DNA from: Humibacillus xanthopallidus
GTDB lineage: Bacteria > Actinomycetota > Actinomycetes > Actinomycetales > Dermatophilaceae
Reading direction: 5' to 3'
DNA length: 64,000 nucleotides
NCBI RefSeq assembly: GCF_006716675.1
Contig: NZ_VFPM01000001.1
Coordinates: 1,116,001 to 1,180,000, forward strand
Shown: positions 1 to 8,110 of the stretch, piece by piece
How the letters are laid out: each line of letters opens with the position of its first letter
How positions within the stretch are numbered: the stretch's first letter is position 1
Notes under the pieces: generated by a model
What the model saw: only the letters and a program-made list of their open reading frames with translations
Told to the model about the DNA's origin: nothing
Databases searched by the model: none
Program-made: the position numbers and the translations under genes

Positions 1-438
1 CGCGAGCGCGCCGACGAGACCTACCGCCTGCTCTCCGAGGAGGGCACCGCCTTCCTCGTCGTCGCCGCACCCGAGCGCGACGCCCTGCGCGAGGCGTCCT
101 ACTTCGTCGAGCGCCTCGAGGCCGACGGTATGCCGCTCGCCGGGCTCGTCGTCAACCGCATCGGTCGCGTCTCGGCACCGGGTCTCACCCCGAGCAAGTC
201 CCTGGCCGTGGCGGAGTCGCTCGAGGACGGCAACGGGCCGCGCTCCGCGACGACCGCGGCGGGGGTGCTGCGCCTCCATGCCGACCTCGTGCGCACGGCG
301 GAGCGCCAGCGCGACCTGGCCGACCGGTTCTCGAGGTCCCACCCCAGCATCCCGGTCGTGCAGGTGCCAGCGCTCGGCCGTGACGTGCACGACCTCGAGA
401 GCCTGCGCGAGGTCGGCACCTCGCTCGCCGGCGCCTGA
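1..438 (+). CDS. ArsA-family anion-transporting ATPase, C-terminal part (5' end outside window)
   Basis: Open from base 1 in frame 1 and ending with TGA at 436-438, so only the last 145 residues are present; the P-loop would lie upstream. The visible part has the late ArsA/GET3-like strand and loop (PLAGLVVNRIG) and a C-terminal segment rich in Arg and acidic residues. The identification rests mainly on context: paired ArsA-like ATPases sit directly before a whiB4-like gene and ponA2 in mycobacteria (Rv3679-Rv3682). The protein would be cytosolic; its role in most actinobacteria is unclear and arsenic transport should not be assumed. It is followed at once by a strong inverted repeat shared with the convergent whiB gene. 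Confidence 0.6.
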   Translation, partial: RERADETYRLLSEEGTAFLVVAAPERDALREASYFVERLEADGMPLAGLVVNRIGRVSAPGLTPSKSLAVAESLEDGNGPRSATTAAGVLRLHADLVRTAERQRDLADRFSRSHPSIPVVQVPALGRDVHDLESLREVGTSLAGA

Positions 439-446
439 CCCCCCTA

Positions 447-506
447 CGCACACGTCGGGGCCACCCGCATACCGTTTCCGGCGTGCGGGTGGCCCCGATG
501 TGTGCG
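447..506. terminator. long inverted repeat between ArsA-type gene and whiB
   Basis: Arms 447-469 and 484-506 are 23 bases each with one mismatch and a 14-base loop. It sits between two convergent genes and so could terminate both. Unusually long for a simple terminator. Confidence 0.75.
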
Positions 507-580
507 GGCGGGTGTCGCCCCGCGTGGCACCCCCCGGCGTCAGCGCGTGTCAGCCCGTCGTCGGGCCTGGTCGATCCTCG

Positions 581-883
581 TCAGTGGGTCGGGTGCGAGG
601 CCATCCCGGCTCGCAGCGCCGTCTTCCACGACGTGATGTCCGGACGGCGACGGAGCAGGGCCCGACGCTCGCGCTCGGTCATCCCGCCCCACACGCCGAA
701 CTCGGTGCGGTTGTCGAGTGCCTCGGCGAGGCACTGGGCCAGCACCGGGCAGGCCTTGCACACCGCTTTGGCGTCGTGCTGGGCCTTGCCCCGCACGAAC
801 AGCGCATCCGGGTCCTGGCTGGAGCAGCGAGCCTGGCTCGCCCACTCCTGCGTCCACTCTTCTGTGACTGCGGCAATGCTCAT
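581..883 (-). CDS. whiB4: WhiB-family iron-sulfur transcription factor (WhiB4-like)
   Basis: A 100-residue protein with the four WhiB cysteines (one in ARCSSQ, then CKAC and a fourth in LAQC) that bind a [4Fe-4S] cluster, followed by the family turn GVWGG and a basic tail ([11 protein letters not shown]). The start at 883 is preferred because GGGAGGGG lies just upstream; a reading extending to 943 adds a poor N-terminus. Mycobacterial WhiB4 is a redox-sensing DNA-binding protein, and the ArsA - WhiB - PonA2 order matches that locus; the symbol rests on synteny. It is divergent from ponA2, with a perfect palindrome at 1041-1054 between them. Confidence 0.88.
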   Translation of the reverse strand: MSIAAVTEEWTQEWASQARCSSQDPDALFVRGKAQHDAKAVCKACPVLAQCLAEALDNRTEFGVWGGMTERERRALLRRRPDITSWKTALRAGMASHPTH

Positions 884-1040
884 GACGTTTACCCCTCCCC
901 GCTCGGGCCTCCCACGACTCCGAGCCGACTGAGACCGTCCCACCGATCTCGGCTTGGGCCACCCCCCGGCTGGCCCAAAACAGACATTACGAGCGTGAGG
1001 CCCGGCCCGACATAGCCTCTATGGACCATTTAGTGAGACG

Positions 1041-1054
1041 GGTGACTAGTCACC
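1041..1054. promoter_or_regulatory. 14-bp perfect palindrome in the whiB/ponA2 divergent region
   Basis: GGTGACTAGTCACC lies 158 bases upstream of the whiB start and 105 bases upstream of the ponA2 start. Its position and symmetry suit an operator for a dimeric regulator. Nothing in the sequence says which protein binds it. Confidence 0.45.
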
Positions 1055-1158
1055 TGATACGTCCAGGACCCCCGGGGTGCCGCATACGGGAGCCGTGGTG
1101 TAAAGCAGCCACGCCGCTCGAATGAGGTCGGCGCAGTCCCAGCGGTTACCCTTGCCCC

Positions 1159-3585
1159 ATGTCTTCACGCACCACGTCGATCGGTGGCGTCATCAGCCTG
1201 CTCGGAGCCTTCCTCGCGTCGGCCCTCGTGCTCGGGCTGCTCGCCGCCGGCCTCGTCATGCCGGCCGTCGGGGCCACCGGTGCCCTCGCGCGCAGCGGCG
1301 TGGACGTCTTCAACGACCTGCCGAGCGAGTTCCGCACCGACCCGCTGGCCCAGACGTCGCGGATCCTCGCCTCCGACGGCAGCGTCATCGCGACACCGCA
1401 GGAGCAGAACCGCACCATCGTGCCGCTCGAGAAGATCGCGCCGATCATGCGTTCGGCCCAGGTCGCGATCGAGGACCACCGCTTCTACGAGCACGGCGGC
1501 ATCGACCTGCAGGGCACGATCCGCGCCGTCGTCTCCAACCTGCGCAACGGCTCATCGGTCGGCGCCTCGTCGCTGACGCAGCAGTACGTGAAGATCTCGC
1601 TGCAGTACTCCGCCCTCAGCGCCGGCAACGAGGAGGCCGCCGCAGACGCGGTGAAGAAGGACTACATGCGCAAGCTCAAGGAGCTGAAGTACGCGATCAC
1701 CCTCGAGAAGAAGCTGACGAAGGACGAGATCCTCGAGGGCTACCTCAACCTCGTCTACTACGGCGACCGCGCGTACGGCGTCGAGGCTGCTGCGCAGCAC
1801 TACTTCAGCGTCCACGCCTCACAGCTGAGCCTCTCGCAGGCGGCCCTGCTCGCCGGCCTCACGCAGAACCCCGGCACGACCGACCCGGTGAACTTCCCGG
1901 AGCGGGCGATCGCGCGCCGCAACGTCGTGCTCGACCGCATGCACGAGCTCGGCCGCATCACCGACAAGCAGTGGACCGATGCCCGCAAGCGCACGCTCAA
2001 GCAGGACATGAAGGTCACCAACCCGAAGAGCACCTGCCTCGCCTCGCCGTACCCCTACTGGTGCGAGTTCGTCATCAACTACGCGATGACGATGCCCCAG
2101 CTCGGCAAGACGGTCGAGGAGCGCAAGCGCACCCTCTACCGCGGCGGCATCACCATCAAGACGACGCTCGACCCGCGGGTGCAGCGCATCTCGCAGGCCG
2201 CGATCAACAAGAAGGTGCCGATCGGCAACGACGCGCGCATCGGTGCGGCCTCCTACACCGCCGACCCCAACACCGGCCAGGTGCTGGCCTTCGCCCAGAA
2301 CACGAAGTACACCGTCGACACCGAGTCCCGGGGCAAGACCGGCATCGGTTGGGCGCTCGACAAGAAGTACGGCGGCTCGGGCGGCTTCCAGTTCGGCTCG
2401 ACGGCCAAGGCATTCGCCCTGGTCACGGCCATGGAGTCGGGCATGAACGTCAACTCCAGCATCGACGCCAAGGGCGCCGGCGGCAACCAGCAGGCCACCT
2501 ACACCCCGAAGGAATGGCCTGGCGGCATCGCCAACTGCGGCCCCGGCGGCCCGTGGAAGGTCTTCAACGACTCACCCTTCGCCGGCGGCCGGATCACGCT
2601 CAAGGAGGCGACGGCGAAGTCGACCAACACCGCCTTCATCGCCCTCGCCGAGCAGCTCGGCGGCTGCAAGGTGCGCAGCACGATGCTCCGCCTCGGGCTG
2701 CACCAGTCCGACGGTCAGCCCGTCGGCCGGTACGCCCCGCAATACATCCTCGGCGCCTCCGACGTCTCGCCGCAGGGCGTTGCCCACGCCTACGGCGTGC
2801 TCGCGGCCGATGGCAAGAAGTGCCCCATGGTCGTCGTCACGAAGATCACCAAGGACGGCAAGGACCTCGCGCTGCCGAAGACGAAGTGCGAGCAGGTCGT
2901 CGAGCCCGACGTCGTCCGCGCCACGGACAAGTTCCTCGAGTACAACATGACCAACGGCTCGGGCATCCGCAACCAGCTCTCCGGCGGTGACCGCGAGTCG
3001 GCCGGCAAGACCGGCACGGCCAACAACAACAACGAGTCGTGGTTCGTGGGCTACACCCCGCAGCTGGTCACGGCCGTCTGGGTCGGCACCCCCTACGACC
3101 CGATCACCCGCGTCATGAAGAACGTGCGGGTCGGCGGGCAGTACTACCCCGTCATGCACGGTGCCGCGATCGCCGCGCCGATCTGGAAGCAGATCATGAA
3201 CGGCGCCCTGCAGGACGCGCCGATCGTCAAGTTCAAGGAGCCGTCCGACAAGTTCCTCAAGGGCAGCGGCGAGGACATCCCCGGCGTCGTCGGCATGAGC
3301 GTGGCCGACGCCATCGCCACGCTGTCGGCCGCGGGCTACCCCTCGACGGTCGGCGGCACGATGAGCTCCGGGGTCCCGAGGGGCCTCGTCGCGGGGACCA
3401 GCCCCTTCGGCAAGGCGCCCGCCGGCACGCAGATCACGATCTACACCTCGCGTGGCGGCTCTGCGCGGCAGGCCCCGGCCGGCACGAGCCCGCAGCCGAC
3501 GGCCCAACCGACGATGTACACGCCCCCGGCGCCCCAGCCGACCAAGCCCAGCAAACCGGGCAAACCGCCGAAGCCTCGAGGGTGA
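1159..3585 (+). CDS. ponA2: bifunctional class A penicillin-binding protein with PASTA domain
   Basis: An 808-residue cell-wall synthase. One N-terminal membrane anchor lies around residues 12-40. The glycosyltransferase domain follows, with the catalytic Glu in EDHRFYEHGG near residue 105. The transpeptidase domain has all three motifs: STAK (414-417), STN (488-490) and KTGT (617-620). A single PASTA domain lies around 705-765, then a Pro/Lys-rich tail of repeated PTKPSKPGKP type. It would polymerise and crosslink peptidoglycan outside the membrane, and PASTA may sense muropeptides or lipid II. The length and architecture match mycobacterial PonA2. It is divergent from the WhiB gene and convergent with the YqeY gene across a strong terminator. 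Confidence 0.93.
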   Translation: MSSRTTSIGGVISLLGAFLASALVLGLLAAGLVMPAVGATGALARSGVDVFNDLPSEFRTDPLAQTSRILASDGSVIATPQEQNRTIVPLEKIAPIMRSAQVAIEDHRFYEHGGIDLQGTIRAVVSNLRNGSSVGASSLTQQYVKISLQYSALSAGNEEAAADAVKKDYMRKLKELKYAITLEKKLTKDEILEGYLNLVYYGDRAYGVEAAAQHYFSVHASQLSLSQAALLAGLTQNPGTTDPVNFPERAIARRNVVLDRMHELGRITDKQWTDARKRTLKQDMKVTNPKSTCLASPYPYWCEFVINYAMTMPQLGKTVEERKRTLYRGGITIKTTLDPRVQRISQAAINKKVPIGNDARIGAASYTADPNTGQVLAFAQNTKYTVDTESRGKTGIGWALDKKYGGSGGFQFGSTAKAFALVTAMESGMNVNSSIDAKGAGGNQQATYTPKEWPGGIANCGPGGPWKVFNDSPFAGGRITLKEATAKSTNTAFIALAEQLGGCKVRSTMLRLGLHQSDGQPVGRYAPQYILGASDVSPQGVAHAYGVLAADGKKCPMVVVTKITKDGKDLALPKTKCEQVVEPDVVRATDKFLEYNMTNGSGIRNQLSGGDRESAGKTGTANNNNESWFVGYTPQLVTAVWVGTPYDPITRVMKNVRVGGQYYPVMHGAAIAAPIWKQIMNGALQDAPIVKFKEPSDKFLKGSGEDIPGVVGMSVADAIATLSAAGYPSTVGGTMSSGVPRGLVAGTSPFGKAPAGTQITIYTSRGGSARQAPAGTSPQPTAQPTMYTPPAPQPTKPSKPGKPPKPRG

Positions 3586-3600
3586 CCCGGGACTGACGTG

Positions 3601-3635
3601 ACGAAGGGCCGACGCACACCGCGTCGGCCCTTCGT
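3601..3635. terminator. bidirectional terminator, ponA2 / yqeY-like
   Basis: Perfect 15-base arms (3601-3615 and 3621-3635) with a 5-base loop, lying 16 bases after the ponA2 stop and before the convergent YqeY gene. Confidence 0.85.
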
Positions 3636-3672
3636 CGTTCCCCGGCAGACCCCTCGCAGACCCCGACGAGCA

Positions 3673-3691
3673 GGTATGCCGTCCGGTCGGC
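3673..3691 (+). repeat. dispersed motif GGTATGCCGTCCGGYCGGC
   Basis: One of several non-coding copies of the same 14-19 base motif; others are at 8078, 20555, 24989, 37587 (minus strand) and, shorter, at 28443, 33761, 47190 and 56951. Function unknown. Confidence 0.55.
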
Positions 3692-4147
3692 TCAGCCGGC
3701 GAGGACCTTGCGCACGACGGCGGCGACCCGCCCACCCTCTGCTCGGCCCGCCACAGCGGCGTTGGCAGCCTTCATCGCGAGGCCCATCTGCGGCATACCG
3801 GAGGCGCCTGAGGACGCGACCGCCTCGCGGACGATGCCGTCGAGCTCCTCGTCGGTGAGCTGCTTGGGCAGGTAGCCCTCGAGGACGGCGAGCTCGGCCT
3901 CTTCCTGGGCGGCGAGCTCGGCCCGGCCTGCCCCGGTGTAGGCCGTGGCGGCCTCGCGGCGCTTCTTGGCCTCCTTCGTGAGCACCTTGAGCACGTCGTC
4001 GTCGGTGAGCTTGCGGTGCTCGGTGCCGGAGACCTCCTCGGTGGTGACGGCGGTCAGGGCCATGCGCAGCGTGCTCGCGCCGACCTGGTCGCGCGCCCGC
4101 ATGGCGGCGGTGAGGTCGGACTGCAGCTGCTCCTTGAGGGTGCTCAT
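3692..4147 (-). CDS. GatB/YqeY domain protein
   Basis: A 151-residue protein matching the stand-alone YqeY family in length and pattern (MSTLKEQLQSDLTAAMRARD start, KRREAATAYTGAGR, then EAELAVLEGYLPKQLTDEEL and a helical end). The fold is the tRNA-binding tail domain of GatB; as a separate protein its job is not settled, with a link to tRNA amidation only suspected. It is convergent with ponA2 and divergent from the metallophosphoesterase, with about 80 bases between the two starts. Confidence 0.88.
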   Translation of the reverse strand: MSTLKEQLQSDLTAAMRARDQVGASTLRMALTAVTTEEVSGTEHRKLTDDDVLKVLTKEAKKRREAATAYTGAGRAELAAQEEAELAVLEGYLPKQLTDEELDGIVREAVASSGASGMPQMGLAMKAANAAVAGRAEGGRVAAVVRKVLAG

Positions 4148-4226
4148 GGGGCCAGTGTCTCAGGCGTGCCGCCCACGGCTCGCACGGATTCTCGGCGGGG
4201 CCACGGGGAGTGCGAGGATGTGCCCC

Positions 4227-5159
4227 ATGCCTGCCGTGACGAAGACCGTGCTCGGCCTCGGCGTGGCCGGGGCCGGCGTGCTCGGGTGGGCCTCGCTCGT
4301 GGAGCGCAACGCCTTCGTCCTGCGGCGCTTCGAGGTGCCGGTGCTGCCCGAGGGCGCGCAGCCGCTGCGGCTGCTCCACCTGTCGGACATCCACCTCCTG
4401 CCGCGCCAACGGGCCAAGGCCGCGTGGGTCAAGAGCCTCGGGTCGCTCGACGCCGACCTCGTCATCAACACCGGCGACAACATCGCCGGGCCGCACTCGG
4501 TGCCGGCCCTGCTCGACTCCTTCGAGTGGCTGCTCGACGTGCCGGGCGTCTTCGTCTTCGGCTCCAACGACTACTTCGCGCCGAAGCTGAAGAACCCGTT
4601 CAAGTACCTCACCCGCGACCACGCCAAGTCCGTCGGATCGACGCCCCGGCTGCCTACCGCCGAGCTGATGCACGCCTTCCGGTCGGCCGGCTGGGTCGAC
4701 CTCACGAACCGCCGCGACACTCTCGAGGTGCGCGGGCTGCGGCTCGACTTCGTCGGGGTCGACGACCCCCACCTCGGCTACGACCGCCTCGATCTCGTGC
4801 GCGGCGCGGCGTCGCCGGACGCCGACCTCACGATCGGCGTCACGCACGCGCCCTACCAGCGCGTGCTCGACGCGTATGCCGCCGACGGGGCCTCGCTCAT
4901 CATCGCGGGCCACACGCACGGCGGGCAGGTCTGCGTGCCGGGCTACGGCGCCCTCGTGACGAACTGCGACCTCGACACCCGCCGCGCCAAGGGCCTGTCG
5001 CGCTGGTGGCCGGGCGCCGGCCACACGCCGTCGTCCGAGGCACCCGAGGGCGCCGTCTGGCTCGAGGTGTCGGCCGGCCTGGGCACCGCCCCGACGGCCC
5101 CGGTGCGCCTCGCCTGCCGGCCCGAGGCGACCCTGCTGACGCTCGTCCCCCGGTCGTAG
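4227..5159 (+). CDS. membrane-anchored metallophosphoesterase (YkuE/Rv3683-like)
   Basis: 310 residues. The start at 4227 (ATG, MPAVTKTVLGL) gives a short hydrophobic N-terminus; the frame is open upstream but without a better start. Metal-binding motifs are in order: DIHLL, NTGDN, GSND, then a distal GHTHGGQV. These are the calcineurin-like dinuclear metal-site signatures. Proteins of this group hydrolyse phosphoesters, often of lipid or nucleotide substrates at the membrane; the substrate here is unknown. The gene follows ponA2 as in mycobacteria and is followed by tRNA-Pro. Confidence 0.88.
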   Translation: MPAVTKTVLGLGVAGAGVLGWASLVERNAFVLRRFEVPVLPEGAQPLRLLHLSDIHLLPRQRAKAAWVKSLGSLDADLVINTGDNIAGPHSVPALLDSFEWLLDVPGVFVFGSNDYFAPKLKNPFKYLTRDHAKSVGSTPRLPTAELMHAFRSAGWVDLTNRRDTLEVRGLRLDFVGVDDPHLGYDRLDLVRGAASPDADLTIGVTHAPYQRVLDAYAADGASLIIAGHTHGGQVCVPGYGALVTNCDLDTRRAKGLSRWWPGAGHTPSSEAPEGAVWLEVSAGLGTAPTAPVRLACRPEATLLTLVPRS

Positions 5160-5265
5160 CGGCCGGCGCTGACGCCGGGTCACCGCCCGATTCGGAGATG
5201 GGCAGGGGCCTGCGCTAGCATCTCTGCTTGCTGCCTCCGGTGCATTCCGAGGGCAGGTGCAGCAC

Positions 5266-5343
<78 letters not shown>

Positions 5344-5350
5344 CTGGCTG

Positions 5351-5385
5351 AGGGCTCTGAACTGCGCACACGCGGTCAGGGCCCT
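5351..5385 (+). terminator. terminator after tRNA-Pro
   Basis: An imperfect hairpin (AGGGCTCTGA...GCGGTCAGGGCCCT) immediately after the tRNA, followed by TTCGTC. Confidence 0.6.
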
Positions 5386-5567
5386 TCGTCATCCCCGCGG
5401 GCACTCCGGGCTCCCTGCCGTGCGGCACCCCCTCGCACAGCCCACGCAGCGCCGCCGCCTCGGCGCGACCCAAGTCATCCCTACGGGGGGATGCCGGGCT
5501 CATGCCCCGTTCCTAGCGTGGAACGGAACAAGTGGTCGCGGCCGCGGCCCGAGCGTGAGGAGTGCAC

Positions 5568-7166
5568 ATGTCTGACACACCACACGGTGCCACGGAGCCG
5601 GAGCCGCCGGCCAACCGGCGGCTCATGGTCCTCCTCGCGATGGCGATGTTCGTGCTCGTCGTCGACACGTCGCTGATGAACGTGTCGATCTCGGCGGTCA
5701 TCGTGGACCTCGACACGACCGCCAGCGGGGTGCAGTCGGCGATCGCCCTCGAGGCCCTGGTCTCCGCGGCCTTCATCCTCATCAACAGCAAGGTCGGCGA
5801 CCTCATCGGTCGCAAGCGGGCCTACGTCCTCGGCCTGCTGGCGTATGCGGTCGGCGCGTTGGCGATGACGCTGGCCCAGAGCCTCACCGCGATCGTCATC
5901 TTCTGGGCCATCATCGGGGGGCTCGGCGCCTCGTTGCTCCTCCCGGCGATGCAGTCGCTCATCCACGGCAACTTCGCCGGCGCGGCACAGAAGCAGGCCT
6001 ATGCCCTCATCGGCGCCGCGGCAGCCATCGCCGCAGCGATCGGCCCGCTGATCGGAGGGTTCGTCACGACGTACCTCTCCTGGCGCGTCGGGTTCGCCCT
6101 CGAGGTCCTCATCATCGCGGTCGTGCTCAGCCAGATCCGGCTGGTCAAGGACGTGCCCTACACCGGCTCCCGTGAGATCGACAAGGTCGGCGCAGTGCTC
6201 TCGGTCGTCGGCATGGGCGGCGTCGTGCTCGGCATCCTCGTCTGGCAGGAAGGCGGGGAGTTCGTCCTGCTGCTCATGGCCGTCGGGGCGGTGGCCCTCG
6301 TCTCCCTGGCCCGCTGGCTCGTCCGCCGCAAGCGCGAGCAGAAGGTGACCCTGCTCGACCCGGACCTGTTCCGCCAGCCCAACTTCACCGCCGGCATCTC
6401 GGGTCAGATGCTCCAGCAGGTGGCGCTGGGCGGCGCGATGATCGTCCTGCCGCTCTTCCTCCAGATGACGTTGGAGTACAACGCCATGCAGGCAGGCCTG
6501 TCGTTGGCACCGCTGTCCCTGACGATGTTCGCGGTCGCCCTGATCGCCGGCAAGAAGTCCGGCGGCCGCCGGCCCGCTGCGCTGGTCCGCTCCGGCTTCC
6601 TCCTGGCGGCCATCGGGATCGCGATCATCATCCCGATTGTGCCTCGGGTCGACAGCGGGTGGTACCTCGTGATCCCCCTCATCGTGACCGGCTGCGGGCT
6701 GGGCCTGCTCGTCTCCCAGCTGAACAACTACACGCTGGCCCCGATCGAGGAGGACCGGATCAGCGAGGCCGCCGGTGTGAACTCGGCATCCGGCTCCTTC
6801 GGCCTGTCCTTCGGCCTCGCCATGGCCGGCGGCATCATGCTCGCCGCACTGTCGTTCAGCTTCACCACCCTGACCGCGAACAGCACGGTCATCCCTCCGG
6901 CCCAGCAACAGCAGATCGCGATGGCCCTCGAGACAGACGCCGAGGTCATGAGCAACACCGCCCTGGCGGAACAGGTCACCGGGCTTCCGGCGGAGGTCGA
7001 GGCGGAGGTGCTGGCCATCAATGACGAGGCTCGCAACCGTTCGCTCCAGGTGGCGCTGCTGGTGCCCCTCCTCGCGTGCCTGCTCGGCCTGGGCAACTCC
7101 TTCCGGATGCTGAGGCTCCCCGACGTCAAGCCCTCCGCTGCGGTCGAGGGTTACGGCGCAGGCTGA
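5568..7166 (+). CDS. MFS exporter, DHA2 (14-TM) drug:H+ antiporter type
   Basis: 532 residues with about 14 hydrophobic segments. The start ATG at 5568 has GTGAGG seven bases upstream; a GTG at 5562 is an alternative. DHA2 features are visible: VVDTSLMNVSISAVIVDL in TM1, KVGDLIGRKRAYVLG as the loop 2-3 motif A, and PLIGGFV in the motif C region. Such proteins export cationic dyes, antiseptics or antibiotics, using the proton gradient; the substrate cannot be read from sequence. The 3' end overlaps that of the convergent hydrolase by 16 bases, and no regulator gene is adjacent. Confidence 0.88.
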   Translation: MSDTPHGATEPEPPANRRLMVLLAMAMFVLVVDTSLMNVSISAVIVDLDTTASGVQSAIALEALVSAAFILINSKVGDLIGRKRAYVLGLLAYAVGALAMTLAQSLTAIVIFWAIIGGLGASLLLPAMQSLIHGNFAGAAQKQAYALIGAAAAIAAAIGPLIGGFVTTYLSWRVGFALEVLIIAVVLSQIRLVKDVPYTGSREIDKVGAVLSVVGMGGVVLGILVWQEGGEFVLLLMAVGAVALVSLARWLVRRKREQKVTLLDPDLFRQPNFTAGISGQMLQQVALGGAMIVLPLFLQMTLEYNAMQAGLSLAPLSLTMFAVALIAGKKSGGRRPAALVRSGFLLAAIGIAIIIPIVPRVDSGWYLVIPLIVTGCGLGLLVSQLNNYTLAPIEEDRISEAAGVNSASGSFGLSFGLAMAGGIMLAALSFSFTTLTANSTVIPPAQQQQIAMALETDAEVMSNTALAEQVTGLPAEVEAEVLAINDEARNRSLQVALLVPLLACLLGLGNSFRMLRLPDVKPSAAVEGYGAG

Positions 7167-8002
7167 GCCGCGACGAGCCGCTGCAGGGCTGCGCGCACGG
7201 AGCCGGGCCGCTCCCACCACACGAAGTGCCCGGCGCCCTCGACCCGCTCGAGCCGGGCTCCCGGGATGCGCTCGACCGACCGGGCGCCCGCGAGGTCGGC
7301 CGGCATCGGGCTTCCCGCGCCGGCCACGACGGCGACCGGCGTGCGGATGGCGCCCAGGCCCGCCTCGAGCTCGGGCAGCAGCGCCGTGAGGTCGTCCCAG
7401 AGGCCGACGTGCGCCTCCGCCGACTGGGTGAGGGTGGGGCGCGGCATGACGTGGCCCGGGTCGGCGAAGTAGGCGGGCCAGATGAGGTCCCACTCCTCCT
7501 CCTGCTCCTCCGGGGTCGACGTGCCGTCCATGTCCTTGGCGTCGAGCTGCTCGACCCGGGCCCTCGCCTCCGCAGGCAGACGGGCGACGATCGCGGACCA
7601 GAAGGCGTCGGCGCCGCCGTCGCCGACCGCGCCGAGCGGGTCGACCGCGAGCACGCCGTGCAGCCGGTCCGGGATCGCCTCTGCGACGTGGAAACCGAGG
7701 TGACCGCCCCACGAGTGCCCGACGAACCAGACCCGCTCCCAGCCGAGGTGGTCGAGCACGGAGACGACGTCATCGATCGCCTCGGCGATGGTGAACTCGC
7801 CGTGCGGGCACGACGGGGGCAGCCCGCGTTGCTGGAAGTAGGCGACCTCGAACTCGCTCGCGAGCTCCTCGACGAGCGAGTCCAGGTGGTCGTAGCCCAG
7901 CCCCGGCCCGCCGTGGGCGAGCAGGACCGGCCGCCCCGACCCCGTGACGTAGCCGACGAGCGTGCCCCCGCGCGCGGGAGCCTCGAACTCGCGTCGTTCC
8001 AT
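7151..8002 (-). CDS. alpha/beta hydrolase, proline iminopeptidase-like
   Basis: 283 residues. The oxyanion-region motif LLAHGGPGLGYDHL, the nucleophile elbow GHSWGG (Ser) and a C-terminal GAGHF carrying the catalytic His are all present, with an acidic residue after the cap. The HGGPG start is typical of prolyl aminopeptidases and related S33 hydrolases. No signal peptide, so cytosolic. The substrate is not predictable. It is convergent with the DHA2 exporter, overlapping by 16 bases, and its upstream region carries a copy of the GTATGCCGTCCGG motif. Confidence 0.85.
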   Translation of the reverse strand: MERREFEAPARGGTLVGYVTGSGRPVLLAHGGPGLGYDHLDSLVEELASEFEVAYFQQRGLPPSCPHGEFTIAEAIDDVVSVLDHLGWERVWFVGHSWGGHLGFHVAEAIPDRLHGVLAVDPLGAVGDGGADAFWSAIVARLPAEARARVEQLDAKDMDGTSTPEEQEEEWDLIWPAYFADPGHVMPRPTLTQSAEAHVGLWDDLTALLPELEAGLGAIRTPVAVVAGAGSPMPADLAGARSVERIPGARLERVEGAGHFVWWERPGSVRAALQRLVAAQPAP

Positions 8003-8077
8003 GTCTCGACCGTATGCCCTGGGATATGCCGCCGTGGCCGTTCACGAGACCGGTCACGCCGCGCGGGGGGTCGAGAC

Positions 8078-8096
8078 GGTATGCCGTCCGGCCGGC
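8078..8096 (+). repeat. dispersed motif GGTATGCCGTCCGGCCGGC
   Basis: Non-coding copy of the GTATGCCGTCCGG family between the hydrolase and the ligase gene; matches the copy at 20555 over 18 bases. Confidence 0.55.
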
Positions 8097-8110
8097 TCCC
8101 CCGGCAGCGC

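Noticed and set aside
2572..3735. Long antisense ORFs such as 2572-3735 (minus), 5481-7712 (minus), 31583-32995 (minus), 22987-23979 (plus) and 59267-61090 (minus)
   Set aside because: They lie opposite clear genes, are very rich in Arg, Gly, Pro or Asp, and have no domain. They are a by-product of GC-rich third positions.
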